Shown: positions 31,364-42,935 of the stretch, one piece after another | Position numbering within the stretch: position 1 is the stretch's first letter | Layout: the number at the start of each line of letters is the position of its first letter | NCBI GenBank assembly: GCA_029204225.1 | Contig: CM055104.1 | Location: 55,038,538-55,102,537, forward strand | Direction of reading: 5' to 3' | DNA: 64,000 bases | DNA from: Diphasiastrum complanatum | Lineage: Eukaryota > Streptophyta > Lycopodiopsida > Lycopodiales > Lycopodiaceae | The notes under the pieces: model-generated | Databases searched by the model: none | Told to the model about the DNA's origin: nothing | The model's input: the letters and a program-made list of their open reading frames with translations, nothing else | Translations under genes and position numbers: made by a program

Positions 31364-33422
31364 CTACTCCATAAACAAATCGATGTTAGGATTATTAATG
31401 AAGCCAATGTCGTCAATATATTTGAAAGAGTGAAAGAATTCATCTATCCATGTTGTGAGCCCTAATTTGGCTAGTCTTTTTATAGATTGAGCTTCAAAGA
31501 ACGCAAGATACCAGTTACACCATATAGATAAGCATGAAAAACTCATCGATATACCACGAATTTGTCTCCAGGTTTTGTTTCCCAATACAATTGTCTATTA
31601 GAAAAGTATTCCATAGTAATAGAAGATCTTTATATACTAGCCCTCAAATTTTTTACTAGCCCATGACTATTTAAAAATTTCTCTTTCATTTTCCCATTTA
31701 AAACTCAATAGAACCTTATTTGAATGTTTAAAGGCATATGTAATGGATTTATTCATAATAGTTTTCAGCCCCTCTTACCGTGTAAGGGTATATTCTCATA
31801 GCATTTAAAAATGTATGCAACCCACACATTGGTAATCATAGATGGCAAGTTAACATAGAAATCAATAGGCGACTCGCATTGCCAAATAAAGCTTGTATCT
31901 ACATTTAGGATACTCTTGTATGTTTTTGTCTTAAGGCCTATCCCTTCCATAAAGAATGGAGACAACATACCAAGAGCTCCTGTTAGGAATTTTGCAAATT
32001 TAGTAAAGCAGCAGTCATGTGCATTTGTAATCCATCTGAATGATTCCTCGTGGGCTTTGTAAGTACATAGTAAGTACGGTAAAGAGTTGTTACCTAAAAA
32101 GATATTTGGTCAAAAACTGGTAAGATTTTTCATTATATACGTCACAATATCTTAAACTGAGTTTTTTTTATCGTTAGGAAAGGGGCTAAAGTCAGGATTA
32201 TTTAGTCTATCTAGGACAAGTTTTTGTACAAAGAATTTACATATAAAACTGGGATTGTGTTGTGCCTTGTCAATGTTATTAAAATAGAAAAATTTTGTGA
32301 GCCATTGTTTTTCATCTTTAGCAATTTGTATCTTTGTTGTTGTGTCTTTGTTGCCATGTAACCATTTGTTGCCATGTAGCCAACATCGTTTTTTGATGTT
32401 TTCTAGGGCAAAGTTTTTATGTAAAACCGCATGCTTCTTTATAGTTTTTTCATCTAAATGTTTGTGTGTAGGTAAGAGTTTCATTAATTTAAACCAGCCA
32501 TCATAAAGTTCAGATGCCACCTCATTGACATTATTCTTTCTCAAACTGATTGAGACCTTTTTCTAAATATTTATGTAAATGGAGCTTTTCACGATGTTGT
32601 AGTCTGTAGGAACAATATATTCAAATTTTTCAACAATAAAATTCTTAAACCTATTAAAAAATAGGCATTCGCATGAATGTAAATTTTCTATGTCAAAATC
32701 ACAGAAGACATTATTAAAAAAGTACCAATCATTTTTGACACTTGGTAATAGGTCCAACCAAACGTAATATCATAAAAAAATTCATCTACAACACAAAAGG
32801 TAAGGTGTGCTTTGACCACATCTCTAACGGATTTATGTAGCCACATAAAGAAAGCATTCATTTGATTTTGGAGGAATGCACCAGGAAAGAACTTGCCTAA
32901 GTTGTTCACCATATACCAAATGGCATGGTCAAACCAGATAATGAATTAATTGTTTTTGCATTTGTCACCACATCTACACAGTTCAAGTTGAGAAGCATTA
33001 TCCTCATCAAGATCATCTAGAAAAATCAAGGGGTGTGGTGATAAAGGAGCATCAAGGGTGGTAGAAAGAATATCAGATGCAAAATTACCATTTTCTTTTT
33101 CTAGACAAGCAGAGACTTTTCTAATATGCAGATTGAAAAACATTTTTTCTTTCTCAAATCTCTCGACAAAATCATTAAGACTGCCATAAAAATTTTCTAT
33201 TTTTCTTCTTTTTAACAAACTCCATATATATTTTGACCCAGTCCAAGTCTTCAAAAGATCAATCAAACACAGAACCTTATCCTCAGGTCCAGCAGAAGAA
33301 CAAGCAGCCCTATTAGTATCAGTGATAAAAGAATGCATCAATACGACCTTTTTCATACAACAGATAAGCGTCTGAATAAAGTAGTTAGATGGAGGAAAGG
33401 GCTCCCCATAACCCAAAGAAGC
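31364..33422 (-). pseudogene. Penelope-like/RVT-type reverse transcriptase, decayed
   Basis: Successive minus-strand frames form one interrupted gene of about 2 kb. N-terminal part 33422-32946: GYGEPFPPSNYF, ending in a Cys cluster LCRCGDKCKNN. Middle 32912-32152: WYMVNNLGKFFPGAFLQNQM, WLTKFFYFNN. RT core: YKAHEESFRWITNAHDC (about 32000-32075), then VAYIFKCYENIPLHG (motif A, about 31780-31820), RGISMSFSCLSIWCNWYLAF (motif B, about 31495-31560) and FKYIDDIGFINN (motif C, about 31395-31430). The K-x-H block followed by RWIT, the CYExIPL form of motif A and the WCNxYL form of motif B differ from copia, gypsy and LINE enzymes. They resemble Penelope-like elements lacking the GIY-YIG endonuclease, or RVT genes. 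Motif A has Tyr where the catalytic Asp should be. At least three stops and two frameshifts show it is dead. Confidence 0.7.
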
Positions 33423-33547
33423 AGCATCTTAAAACCATCATGTGGACTAAAACATGAAAAATAGACATTTGTTAGCTTGTGAATTGGATAAAAGATAAGG
33501 GTTTAGTACTATTTCAACCAAGGAATAGTCGGAGTTACACCACAAGG

Positions 33548-35660
33548 ATGCAGAGAGAGAGTTACACAGTTTCACATAGTTCCTCTTGACAAAGCAAGAC
33601 TAAACTCTTTGAAGCCCTTATTCATAAACCAACAAGGTAGAGTACAGCTGAAAAGTAAAATACAGTATTGAAAAGCACGATAAAGCATAACCACTTTCAA
33701 AACGTCCAACTAATACCTGCCACCATCTCACAACACAAAATTGCACGAGTTAGTATAGTGGGGAAGACAGATGTCATAGCTGAGCGTTAGTTGTTATCCA
33801 TGTCCAAAAGAAATTATACCACTTAACAACATAAATAGCATTTTAAATCATAGTCCAGTCTTCCCAAACGACAGAATGTTTTTTAGCAATAGCCCAAACC
33901 CTAACATTACTTTATCAAGGCTTGTGCCATGCTAATCAGTTTATGGGCATTGGTCCATATCAATTTATTTTGTTTTGTGCAAGTATAAATAGTTTTTATC
34001 GTATATATTGTATCTCGCTAACAAATATGGTATGAACACGTGTATTGGTATTAAGACAAATCCATGTCATTCTAACCCATGTGACTATTGTTTCGGAAAA
34101 CAAATCACGCACTGCTGCCCATCCTCCTGAGCATATCCATGTTTTCCAGTCGTATCTCACCATGATCTAATATGACAACCGAATGCGTATTATTTAGCTA
34201 TAGCCATGATTGAATGGCGTTGTTTTGAGTAAACTTCCATTTATCATAACTACACCTTCGACTCATGGTATTTATGACATCATAATGGATAGGTTATATA
34301 TTAGTTGTGCGGTCTTTGTGGTTTTTACAAGGTATCAGTGGCATATCCGTGTCATTCTAATTCTTTTGTAAGAACTGTTTATCTTACGCATATCCATGTC
34401 GTCTAACATAATTTGTTGAAAACCTTGCCAATGGACATCGTTTAAATCATCATTATCAGAGTGTTAGACTGGTTATGAAATGGTAGATGCTAGAAAGTAA
34501 GAAAAGAAGTATTTAAGCATACAAAGCCTTTACTAGTCTTAGAGAATTGATTCTATTCGTAAAACGATGGCATCTTCCCTTTGAACGTAAGAGATTATGC
34601 ACAAACTAAATTTTGTTTCAAGAAATCAGACCTGGATGATCGCTAGTTGTGTTATCTTGTGAGGATGTCATATTAATCCCTCGAGTGCTTTTGTTTTCTT
34701 TAGAATCAAATCATTAATAACGTTATTGTCAAATAAGGTATTTTCATCCTTGTTTAGAAGCAGAAATCAAAGTATCGAAGCAGCCACACAGCAAATACTA
34801 TATCGAGTACGAGCAAAGGATATATGTATGTACTTGTGCCGACACTTATTGATAAATGGTTCGAAAAAGAACCTGACCGAAAAAAAAATGTCGTAGTAAT
34901 AATCGATGCTACAAGATGTACATGTTCTCTCTGTTAGTGATTCAATACTAGTATCTTCTTTGTAGTAGAAACTAGTAGAAAATATGCTAGTAGCCTGACA
35001 GATACGTGAGAGAAAGTAGAGAGCTTTGTTCATGTTGTATCATCAATAGTAGCAGAAAGTGCAAGATTTTGAGTTGTGTTATGTATGGTAGAATGAAAAT
35101 AAGTGTTAGTGGACCTATGAGTGACCTTTCTTAGTAGACAACTAAACAGACGGCCTATCCATCACTGGATAGTGGTGCTTGTCATATGTAATTGTTAGCA
35201 AAAACCGTCATTCACATATATGAAATGGTGAATTGATCATAAATCACATTCATTGCAAAACTTGTGCGTGCTCCATCACTGTATTGACAGCATGTAAACA
35301 TACTTCTGGAACTACACAAGAGATATGAAGCCTAGCCATCGCTGGCATGCAGACATCATAATCAAAAATATGCATCGAAGATAGCACTAGTCCATCGTTG
35401 GGACAATGGACTCCATTACATAAAAAATGAGCCATAGTTTTGAGCATGATCCATCGCTGGGGACAGCGGATTAGTTTTTCACAAAAATATACCAAAAGTT
35501 GGAGTATGATCCATCGCTGGACAGCAGATCATTCACCATGCACAACCTTGAAAAAGAGAGGCTATGATCTTTATTGTGTAGTGAGGATACATCACACTCA
35601 CAACAAAGAAAGCTTACATAACCTAAAGAGATACATGAATCAATAAGAAATGAGACAAGT
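33548..35660 (-). repeat. Repeat X, copy 2, directly upstream of the Penelope/RVT-like RT
   Basis: Collinear, diverged homology with 57394-59140. Matches include TTTCACATAG...CCTCTTGAC near 33560, TCATAGCTGAGC...TTGTTATCCATGTCC near 33780, the palindrome array at 35140-35535 and CACAACAA...TTACATAACCT near 35600-35620. Homology stops near 35655 at ACATACCGT, which reads ACGGTATGT on the minus strand and looks like a splice donor. The segment ends about 120 bases before the RT frame, so it may be the 5' untranslated or intron region of that retroelement. It contains no reading frame of note. Confidence 0.65.
35140..35535. repeat. Array of short CGCTGG/CAGCG palindromes in repeat X
   Basis: Variants of CCATCGCTGG(GG)ACAGCGGA recur about every 60-110 bases: near 35158, 35335, 35390, 35448 and 35508. 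Each can fold into a short hairpin. Confidence 0.7.
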
Positions 35661-36340
35661 TACATACCGTATAGTAGAAACTGACGAACTTGAGCTTGGT
35701 AGGGCGCACTTTCTCCAAACTGCAATAAATGCTCACCGTAGGGGGTAATAGGTCCCAAGCTGTCCTTTGAAACCTTGGTAACTCCCATCTCATCATCGTC
35801 AAGGGCATGAATGCGGAGTTGGTCAATGATGTCATAAAACTCTGACTGCCATGAGGAGGTTCGGGCATTGAAATCTCCAGTGAGGAGGATATGCCCTCGC
35901 TCTACGAATATGATGATGTCAGGTGATAAAACAAGGTAGGGTGAACCTGTGTACTCAGCAAAGGACGAATACTCTGGAGGAAAATAGCATGCCGCCACAA
36001 AGAGGTCCATGTCCAATCCAATATCCTGTCCAACAATACGAATCCATATATAACGTGCCTACTCGTCGTGTTTGATGAACTCGATGCTCGGGTGAAGAGA
36101 CTCCCTGTATAAGCATGCAACACCTCCGGATCCATGACCACTAGCTGATCTAGTCTCAGGTCTGTATACGGAATCCCATCTATATCCTGAAAAAATCGGT
36201 AGTCCTCTCTCCTGACTCTCGTGAGTCTCTGTAAATCTCTGTCAGTGATGAAGTCGATCAGGTCGCCAGCTATGGAAGATGAGTGGATACCATCACAGTT
36301 CCATACTCCCCAGGGCACTCCCGAACCCGGGGACCCCAAA
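35660..36340 (-). pseudogene. LINE-type (AP) endonuclease domain, copy 1, truncated
   Basis: Minus strand: GVWNCDGIHSSSIAGDLIDF, TRVRREDYRFFQDIDG, then a frame change into SASGHGSGGVACLYRESLH and ARYIWIRI (preceded by a stop), DLFVAACYFPPEYSSFAEYT, SPYLVLSPDIIIFVERGH, the hallmark LLTGDFNARTSSWQSEFYDI and YGEHLLQFGE. It parallels copy 2 at 28195-28870 throughout but breaks off after LLQFGE, where repeat X begins, so the SDH catalytic end is missing. It nicks target DNA in non-LTR retrotransposons; this copy is dead. The family (LINE or another endonuclease-bearing element) is not settled because no RT is attached. Confidence 0.72.
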
Positions 36341-36479
36341 TCCCTAGCACTGAGAGCTGTTGGGAGCGCATACAGCTAGGCGCCACTGCAGGCTGGCATT
36401 TTGATCTCACCCTGTATATCGTGTCTAATTTTAATATAAAATGCAAGAAAATTATTAGAGAAAGTCCTTGTTCCAAATG

Positions 36480-39400
36480 GGCCCCGTAAAACATGCGGCA
36501 TAAGCGGTTGCAAAAATATTATGTTCCTATTTTGCATTGCCAAATTCTTAACAACACCAACTAAGAGGATGAGTTATTGCATGCCATTTTGAAAAGCTAC
36601 CAATTAACCACATTGGGAGTTGCAAGCATTGTGACATTTATATCACATACGTAAAGGCAATGGTTAGTCCCATGCCAATATTATGATGTTCTACTTTTTC
36701 ATCAGTTGGTCATTTTTTAATCTCTTGTATTTAGTTGATCAATTTTTTTAACATCTCCAACAGTCGATTGGTTCAATCTATTATACTGGTTATCCTTAGT
36801 CAAGTGAAATAGCATACTTTGCCCAACTACCTAGAACATGCAGGCTCTATTTCTACACCAAATAACATTAGTAGCAGCTTGGTCACAAATGATTATGTCC
36901 CTGTGCCAATGGCAACTACGTTCCAATGAAGAGTCTTCACCTGAGGTTGAGGCGGGGTGATGATACCCCAACCATATAGCGCTAACCATACCCCCATTCT
37001 TTCTTTAACTAGAGTTGAAACTTGCCTTCAACAAACAATTTCTAAAATTCTTACTATTGTAAAAATTGAAAACAAAAAAAGTAAGCTGCTCCCGGCAGTT
37101 TGGCCACCCTGCTGATGGGGTTCATTTCAGAATGCTTCACCGTGTAAGCTTTAGTACATACTTCATTTTTTCTTGGTTCCTGTGGAAAATATCAAATGCC
37201 AAGCTTGAGAACACTACAGGGAACTCACTTCAACCTCATGCAATCCAGTTTCGGAGATTCATTAATGGTACAAAGCCTATTGTTTTTGGCACAATAATTA
37301 TCACTATTGTCCAAATATTACTAAACTTATCAGGATAATATCATCAAAATTCAGCTTTTGTGATTCAGTAGCCATAATACATAGAGCTTCTATTGCATGT
37401 GGAAGGAACTTGTTTACAAATTGTGTGTCAGTTGTTCTATGTGAGGATGTCGACAGACTTTGTTCCTTTAGCCTTGAGAATGTACCAAATCAAAGTTTTA
37501 CCTTTGGAGCAGCTTCAGCAGTCTTCCAGAGTATAGCTGCATGAGCTTCAAGGCTGCAATTTAACAAGATCACATAAGATTCAGGAATGCTACACACTAC
37601 TCATAACGACAAACATATAGCGTGAAGATTAAAAGTTGCTACGGTAACATTTCAGCTTCTGTGAAAGCTTAGTTATGCTCCAATTCTTTGCAACAGATTT
37701 TCAAAGATATGTGGGACATGAAATTTACATCAATGGCCAAAAATCCTTACAACATGTCTACTCCTTTTTTCATTATGGCCTTCCAATTAGCACTAATATG
37801 GGCAATCCATTTGCAGAGCTTGATGTAACTGGTTAAAAGAATTCTAGCATCTGAGGGCAGGCATTTTTTGAGCTTGCATTCTTGACTGTTCTAGCTAGGA
37901 GTAGATTGCACAGGAGGAAAGCAAAGCTAAGAAGCATGATTGAGAAGAGGGGACGACTTTCGTTGCATTGGTAGGGATAGAGGAATACATGGATGAGCGG
38001 AAGTCGACCTAGGGAGAACAAGCATGCAATACCATATGTGAATCCTTACCAGTGCCCTTTCTGTCTATGACTCGCTCATCATTGATGTCAGGAGTCAGCT
38101 TTTCTAGCTGCCATGCAATGAACTAATGGGGGTGCTTTTGAACCTGGAATGCTCCAATAAAGATCCACTCAAACATGGTAGATAGTTGCATGCAAAACCA
38201 ACCAATAGTTGTCAAAGTATGAAACGTTTTCAATATGGCACCCTAGAAAACGGGAACAAACACGGCAATTTTGAGAATGCACATGGATGAATAAACTACG
38301 TCATCATTCCATGTCATTATGCCAAATCATCAAAATTTTCAAATTTCTTAATCTACATAAATTTGTAGAAAATTTGGGTATCACAGTTGCAACATTCAAA
38401 ATTTTCCACTGTGTAATGCACTGCTAACCTGCTGGACACCCTGAAACGCCCTAGAACACCCCAAAACATGGGTTACAGCCTTAGAAATGCCCTGTAATGC
38501 ACTAAACGCCTTGAAACACTAAAAATGGCCAGAAAATGGCTAGAACAATGTAGCTGACAATGGCTAGAAAACTATCAGCATGAGTTTTTGCCCCCCTTGG
38601 CCTTTGCAATCGGTTGAACAAAGTTCTCAAAAGAAAATGGCATTTTCAGGCAATCATGAAACCCATCCCACCTCAATGGTCAGGTATCAGCTGCAACAGT
38701 GCTTCCTCATCAAACTCTCTTGACAAGAACCTTTCCAGCTTAATTCTGCCAGATGACCACCTCTCATGATTGCTAGTACCGTACCTACATATGTGGGTCA
38801 TGCCTTAGATTCACCCATAAGTTGAGCTATTCTTGCATGAATACTGGTCCACCATTAGATTCATCCATCTGAGCATAAAATCTGGTCAACTACTTTTGGA
38901 ATGAAGTAGACATAATGTACAGACAATGGAAACTCCAACAATATTGTGATCATCAACAGGGCAAAAATGAAGTACATGACTCAATGATAATCAACACAAC
39001 CAAGCCAAGTATTAGTAAAACCCATTGAGTGAGCAGCCTGTAAAAGAATATCATTAATCAATGATCACCAATGTCATGATATCATGTAAAGGGAGTAGTA
39101 GAAGAACACAGAATCCACCTTGATTTTGAATTAAAAAAAAGTACTCTGATGTACCAAAATGCTGATCTACCCTCTTTTGACCAAAAACTTGAGTTTCAAA
39201 TAACTTGACTGTTGATGTAGAGTTCTCTCACGCCGAGGACATTTGACTAACTTTGACTTTGCAATATCTCAACTTCTAGGTGGTCTTTTCCTATTGACCG
39301 TAATGATAACCCAAAAACAAGTAAATCCAGTAGATCTTGAACAGGAAGCCTAACCGCATTAAATGGACAAACATGCCTTCTTTACTAGAGCTTTGAGTTT

Positions 39401-40280
39401 TTGATAGCTTTTGCCAAAAAATTTCAATTTGCATGCTGTGGATACAATGTGCGTCCCAAATTAGCACTTCAATAGATGTAATCAACTACAAATTTGGTCA
39501 CTAGAAAGTATAAAAGTGACATTATTGACCAGACTTATAGATTAAAAGTTTCTATTTGACCACCTTCTGTAGGAGGGTGGCCCAATGAAACTGCCATCAC
39601 CTCAAAAAGCTGGCTGAAATCAACCCAATGCATGCGGAATTCAGATCGGAACTCTCTCAACAAATTTATGGCCAAACATCAAAAGTTAGAGATTTCTCTC
39701 CTGACTCTGATTTGAAAACCTAATCTTATAGCACCCACTATAGAAGATAGTTTGAAGACTCCAGAATATTGCCATACTTCCCAAATCAATGCAGTGATAC
39801 CACGTTCTCAACTTAGTAGCACACCATCTTAAATGGAGAGAGATATTGCAAAGATTGTGATCAATCATTGAGAAGCGATAACAGTACGACAATCCTCAAG
39901 GATCGTGACAAAACAAGTTGATCTGAAGCTTGACATGATTAAAGATACACTAAGCTTCTAACTAAATTAAGAGCTATTGTACAATCAATCCATCTGCGTA
40001 AGGAGGTATCATGCCTACTTATAGCTGATTGGAAGGTCCAGCAAGTTAGGGCTGGAAGCCCGATAAGACTAAGCCAAGTGCAAAGTCACTATCCTTATCC
40101 TAAATGTTGGAGGGGCCCTATACGTAAGACCATATAGTCTACTTGCGAATTATATAAAATATGGTGCCAAGGTGTTAGGGACATATAGGGCCCATACTTC
40201 ATGCATTTTACGGGCACCTAACATTTGTATGCATTGTTTACCCTAAAAGTGTTGTGTTAGAGCCTTTACTCCCTGTCCTG
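36480..40280. other. Long stretch without a recognised gene
   Basis: AT-rich, with no domain seen. One exon-like island at about 37501-37560 on the minus strand (acceptor TTGCAG, coding-like SLEAHAAILWKTAEAAPK, donor GTAAAA) stands alone and is noted as a finding only. Confidence 0.4.
38420..38530. repeat. Decayed short tandem repeat, (A)CGCCCTGAAACAC-like
   Basis: CACCCTGAAACGCCCTAGAA, CACCCCAAAAC, ATGCCCTGTAATGCAC and ACGCCTTGAAACAC follow one another as degenerate copies. Confidence 0.55.
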
Positions 40281-40379
40281 GTTATTTACAGTTTTCAGAG
40301 ACACATGTACGTTTTGTAATTATTGTAATTACTGAAATGACTAAGTCACCTGCCTGTGGTGACTTTTGTAAGTAAATTG

Positions 40380-40570
40380 AGTTCATAACGAGCCGTCTGT
40401 GGAACTTGCAAAGGCCTAGGAAAGACTGTAAATGACGAATATCGGCTGGTCTTGGCCACTTCTGGACCATAGCCACCTTGGCGGGGTCAATAGAAATACC
40501 ATCTGCCATCACTACGTGACCTAGATATTTGACACGAGTCTTACACAACTCGGTCTTTTGATCATTGGCA
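40380..40570 (-). pseudogene. Ty3/gypsy RT-RNase H junction fragment
   Basis: Minus frame: YLGHVVMADGISIDPAKVAM then VQKWPRPADIRHLQSFLGLC, the conserved gypsy block after the RT palm (GHxxxxxGIxxDPxKxxxxxxWPxP...RSFLGL). Nothing else of the element is nearby. Confidence 0.8.
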
Positions 40571-40939
40571 TACAAGACAACATCTTCTGTACTTCCTCTT
40601 CCTCCTTCAGGCTCATTGATGATTTCGACCCCTTGTAGGTAGATAAACATTTTGTGATGCCTTTGAGCCCAAGACCCTTTCAACCAAGATCCCCCAGAAT
40701 GGGATTCGAACACTTTCAGAAAACACTTGATACTTTTGATTCAGTACCAGCATTTCAACAAGCAGATCAAGCAGTTCAGGCACCCAGTTCAAGCACCCGA
40801 TAGGTCGTAGGGATTTATGGAAGCTTGTATATAGTATGGAGAAGAGAGTGAAAAGTGAGAAGGGCTTTTTTCACCATAGAAGGGGGGAGGAGTACAGAGC
40901 CACTTTCTCATTTATTTTCTTTGACGAGTTTCTTTTGTT

Positions 40940-41195
40940 TCTTTTAAGAGGGTCTCTTTATCTCAAAAAAATAGAATAAGGTAATTTCTCTAAGAAGGTG
41001 GGGGGTATGCCCCCCCTCCTTACCTGTCCTCCACCATGGCCTCCAACAAAGAAGGGGGTTACTTACCCCCTCCCCCCCCCCCCCCTTTCCCAAATTTCCT
41101 TCCTCACACAATGCAGCATGGCAAGGAGATGGGTATGGAATCCCTCTCCCTGTTCCATAATTGTACAAGTACGAAGGAGGGGGGGCAAGGGAAAG
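40940..41195. repeat. C/G-rich low-complexity segment
   Basis: Runs of C and G (a run of about 19 C, few interruptions, near 41068-41086; GGAGGGGGGGCAAGGG near 41175). No gene. Confidence 0.7.
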
Positions 41196-42315
41196 TTTTT
41201 CTTTTAAACTTTATAAACTCGAAAAATTATTTTGGTTCTCAAAAAGCTGGAAAATTTGTCAAATTGGGGAATTCTTCTTGCTATCACAAAAATAGAAAAT
41301 TTTAGTCGGCTCTATAGGCAAAAATCGATTAGCAAAAACCGAATCCAGTTTCTACAAATTCTGCAATAGATAACCGGCTACCAAAAAACCACACAATTCA
41401 TGCACTAGAGGGCCGTTTTCTAGCCAAATCACACCCGACTTCATCCAAATGTTTCAACCACGAAATATAAGTTTTAAAAGCACTTCTTCATGAACTACAG
41501 GACAAGGAAAAAAAGATAATACGAGTGCACCTTATTCACTAAGATCGGTGGCTCCAATACCCATCATTACAACTAACCAAAGTAGGGTTGACGAACACTC
41601 AAAACAACACAACTTACCTTCGACCATCACATAGTACAAGTGGGATCATCTCCACCAACATGGCCACGCCAAAACCATCGCATGTACAGACATCGGTCAT
41701 CAAGCAAGAGTTGCCTCGTGCTAATAGGATATTGACATGTGGTACGAAATTGGTCTATAGCTCCAAACCAATGTTCCATCTCATATAATGAGATCATCAC
41801 CTTAAGTTAGTCGTTGTGCACCTTTGTGGCTACACAACAAATAATCTGAAAGAATGTGTTGTAATCCATTCTAAAAATCTTTGTTTCACATGTGAGAGCC
41901 TTGATCAACATACGCGAGACTCCAAACAATGGTCCAATCCTATTGCTATTCATGTTCATCTTATTGATGACCCTAATGATTCAAAGATTCACATCCTTGA
42001 GGATATTCCCTCTTGAGCCTTCTAATGCTATGAAGTCATGTTCACTTTGCTTATGCTACTTGGACTGACAAACCAATGTTTTCTCAATCGTTTCATACGT
42101 CGTTTCGAAACGTGTTTCAAACGAGACGTCCAAGTTCAAAACAAGAAACTTTTTTAGAGTTTTTTTTTTTTTCCTATGAAAATGTGTTTCTATGGGTCTT
42201 TGGGGTTTAGACATGTCATAGAAAGACTAGTACTAAGTAGATACATCCATTTTCTATCTCCAACTTAGTGGATTTAGTGCTTATTGTGATAACTTTAAGT
42301 CATAAACTAAGAAGA

Positions 42316-42935
42316 TTAAAACTTGGGGAGCTTTGAGAAATCGTTTTGAAATGCAATAGCAGGTAGACAGTTGCCCATCTGCTCCATATTTGATCTTATA
42401 AATCCATTTGCAAGTGATAGGCGTCTTACCCTCAGGTATCTCCACCAAGTTCCACGTCCTATTTTTTTATATGGCCTCCATTTATGTTTCCATTGCTGCA
42501 CGCCACTCCTTGTGCTCCTTTGCTTCATGAAAGGATTTTGGTTCTTGAGCCTTTTGCACGGTTAGGGCTAGATTCATTTCTAACCTTGCAGGAGGTTTCC
42601 GATTTCTGCTTGACCTTCTAAGCTCTCCCTGTTCGCTAGATTCGGGAGTATCTCCCTTCTTAGCATCACCTGTACCATTTAGGTACTCTCTTAGGGATTT
42701 CAGCTTCAAACTTATCTTTTTCCATTGGATCTTCTGCATCAAAATCCACTTCTTTCTTGACTTGTACTTTCGCTCCCTCATCAAAAGGTTTAGTGATTTC
42801 TTCAGGTTGTTCACCTTGACCCATCTCGTCAAATGTAGCATCCCTAGAAATCACAAGCTTCTGTGCATTTGTATCATACATCAGTAAAAGCTTCATGAGG
42901 TGTCTTACCTTCAACAGATTTCGTAGGACACCGAT
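42316..42935 (-). pseudogene. Copia element E: post-integrase linker and truncated RT start
   Basis: Minus frames show the post-integrase linker (ATFDEMGQ, QGELRRSSRNRKPPAR, HEAKEHKEWRAAMETE) and the first RT motif in a shifted frame (NRTWNLVEIPEGKTPI, then CKWIYKIKY). The sequence ends near 42316 before any RT catalytic motif, so the element is 3'-truncated. Confidence 0.8.

Noticed and set aside
31118-31465. A 115-codon plus-strand frame.
   Set aside because: It overlaps the degenerate tandem repeat and the antisense of RT motif C; a shadow frame.
40680-40720. GTTCGAATCC-like T-arm sequence on the minus strand near 40690, a possible tRNA remnant.
   Set aside because: No D-arm, anticodon stem or acceptor stem could be paired around it.
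41588-42016. Plus-strand frames with a knuckle-like CFTCESLDQHTRDSKQW, possibly a gag piece.
   Set aside because: The fourth zinc ligand is missing, no other retroelement domain lies nearby on this strand, and a stop divides it. Too weak to call.
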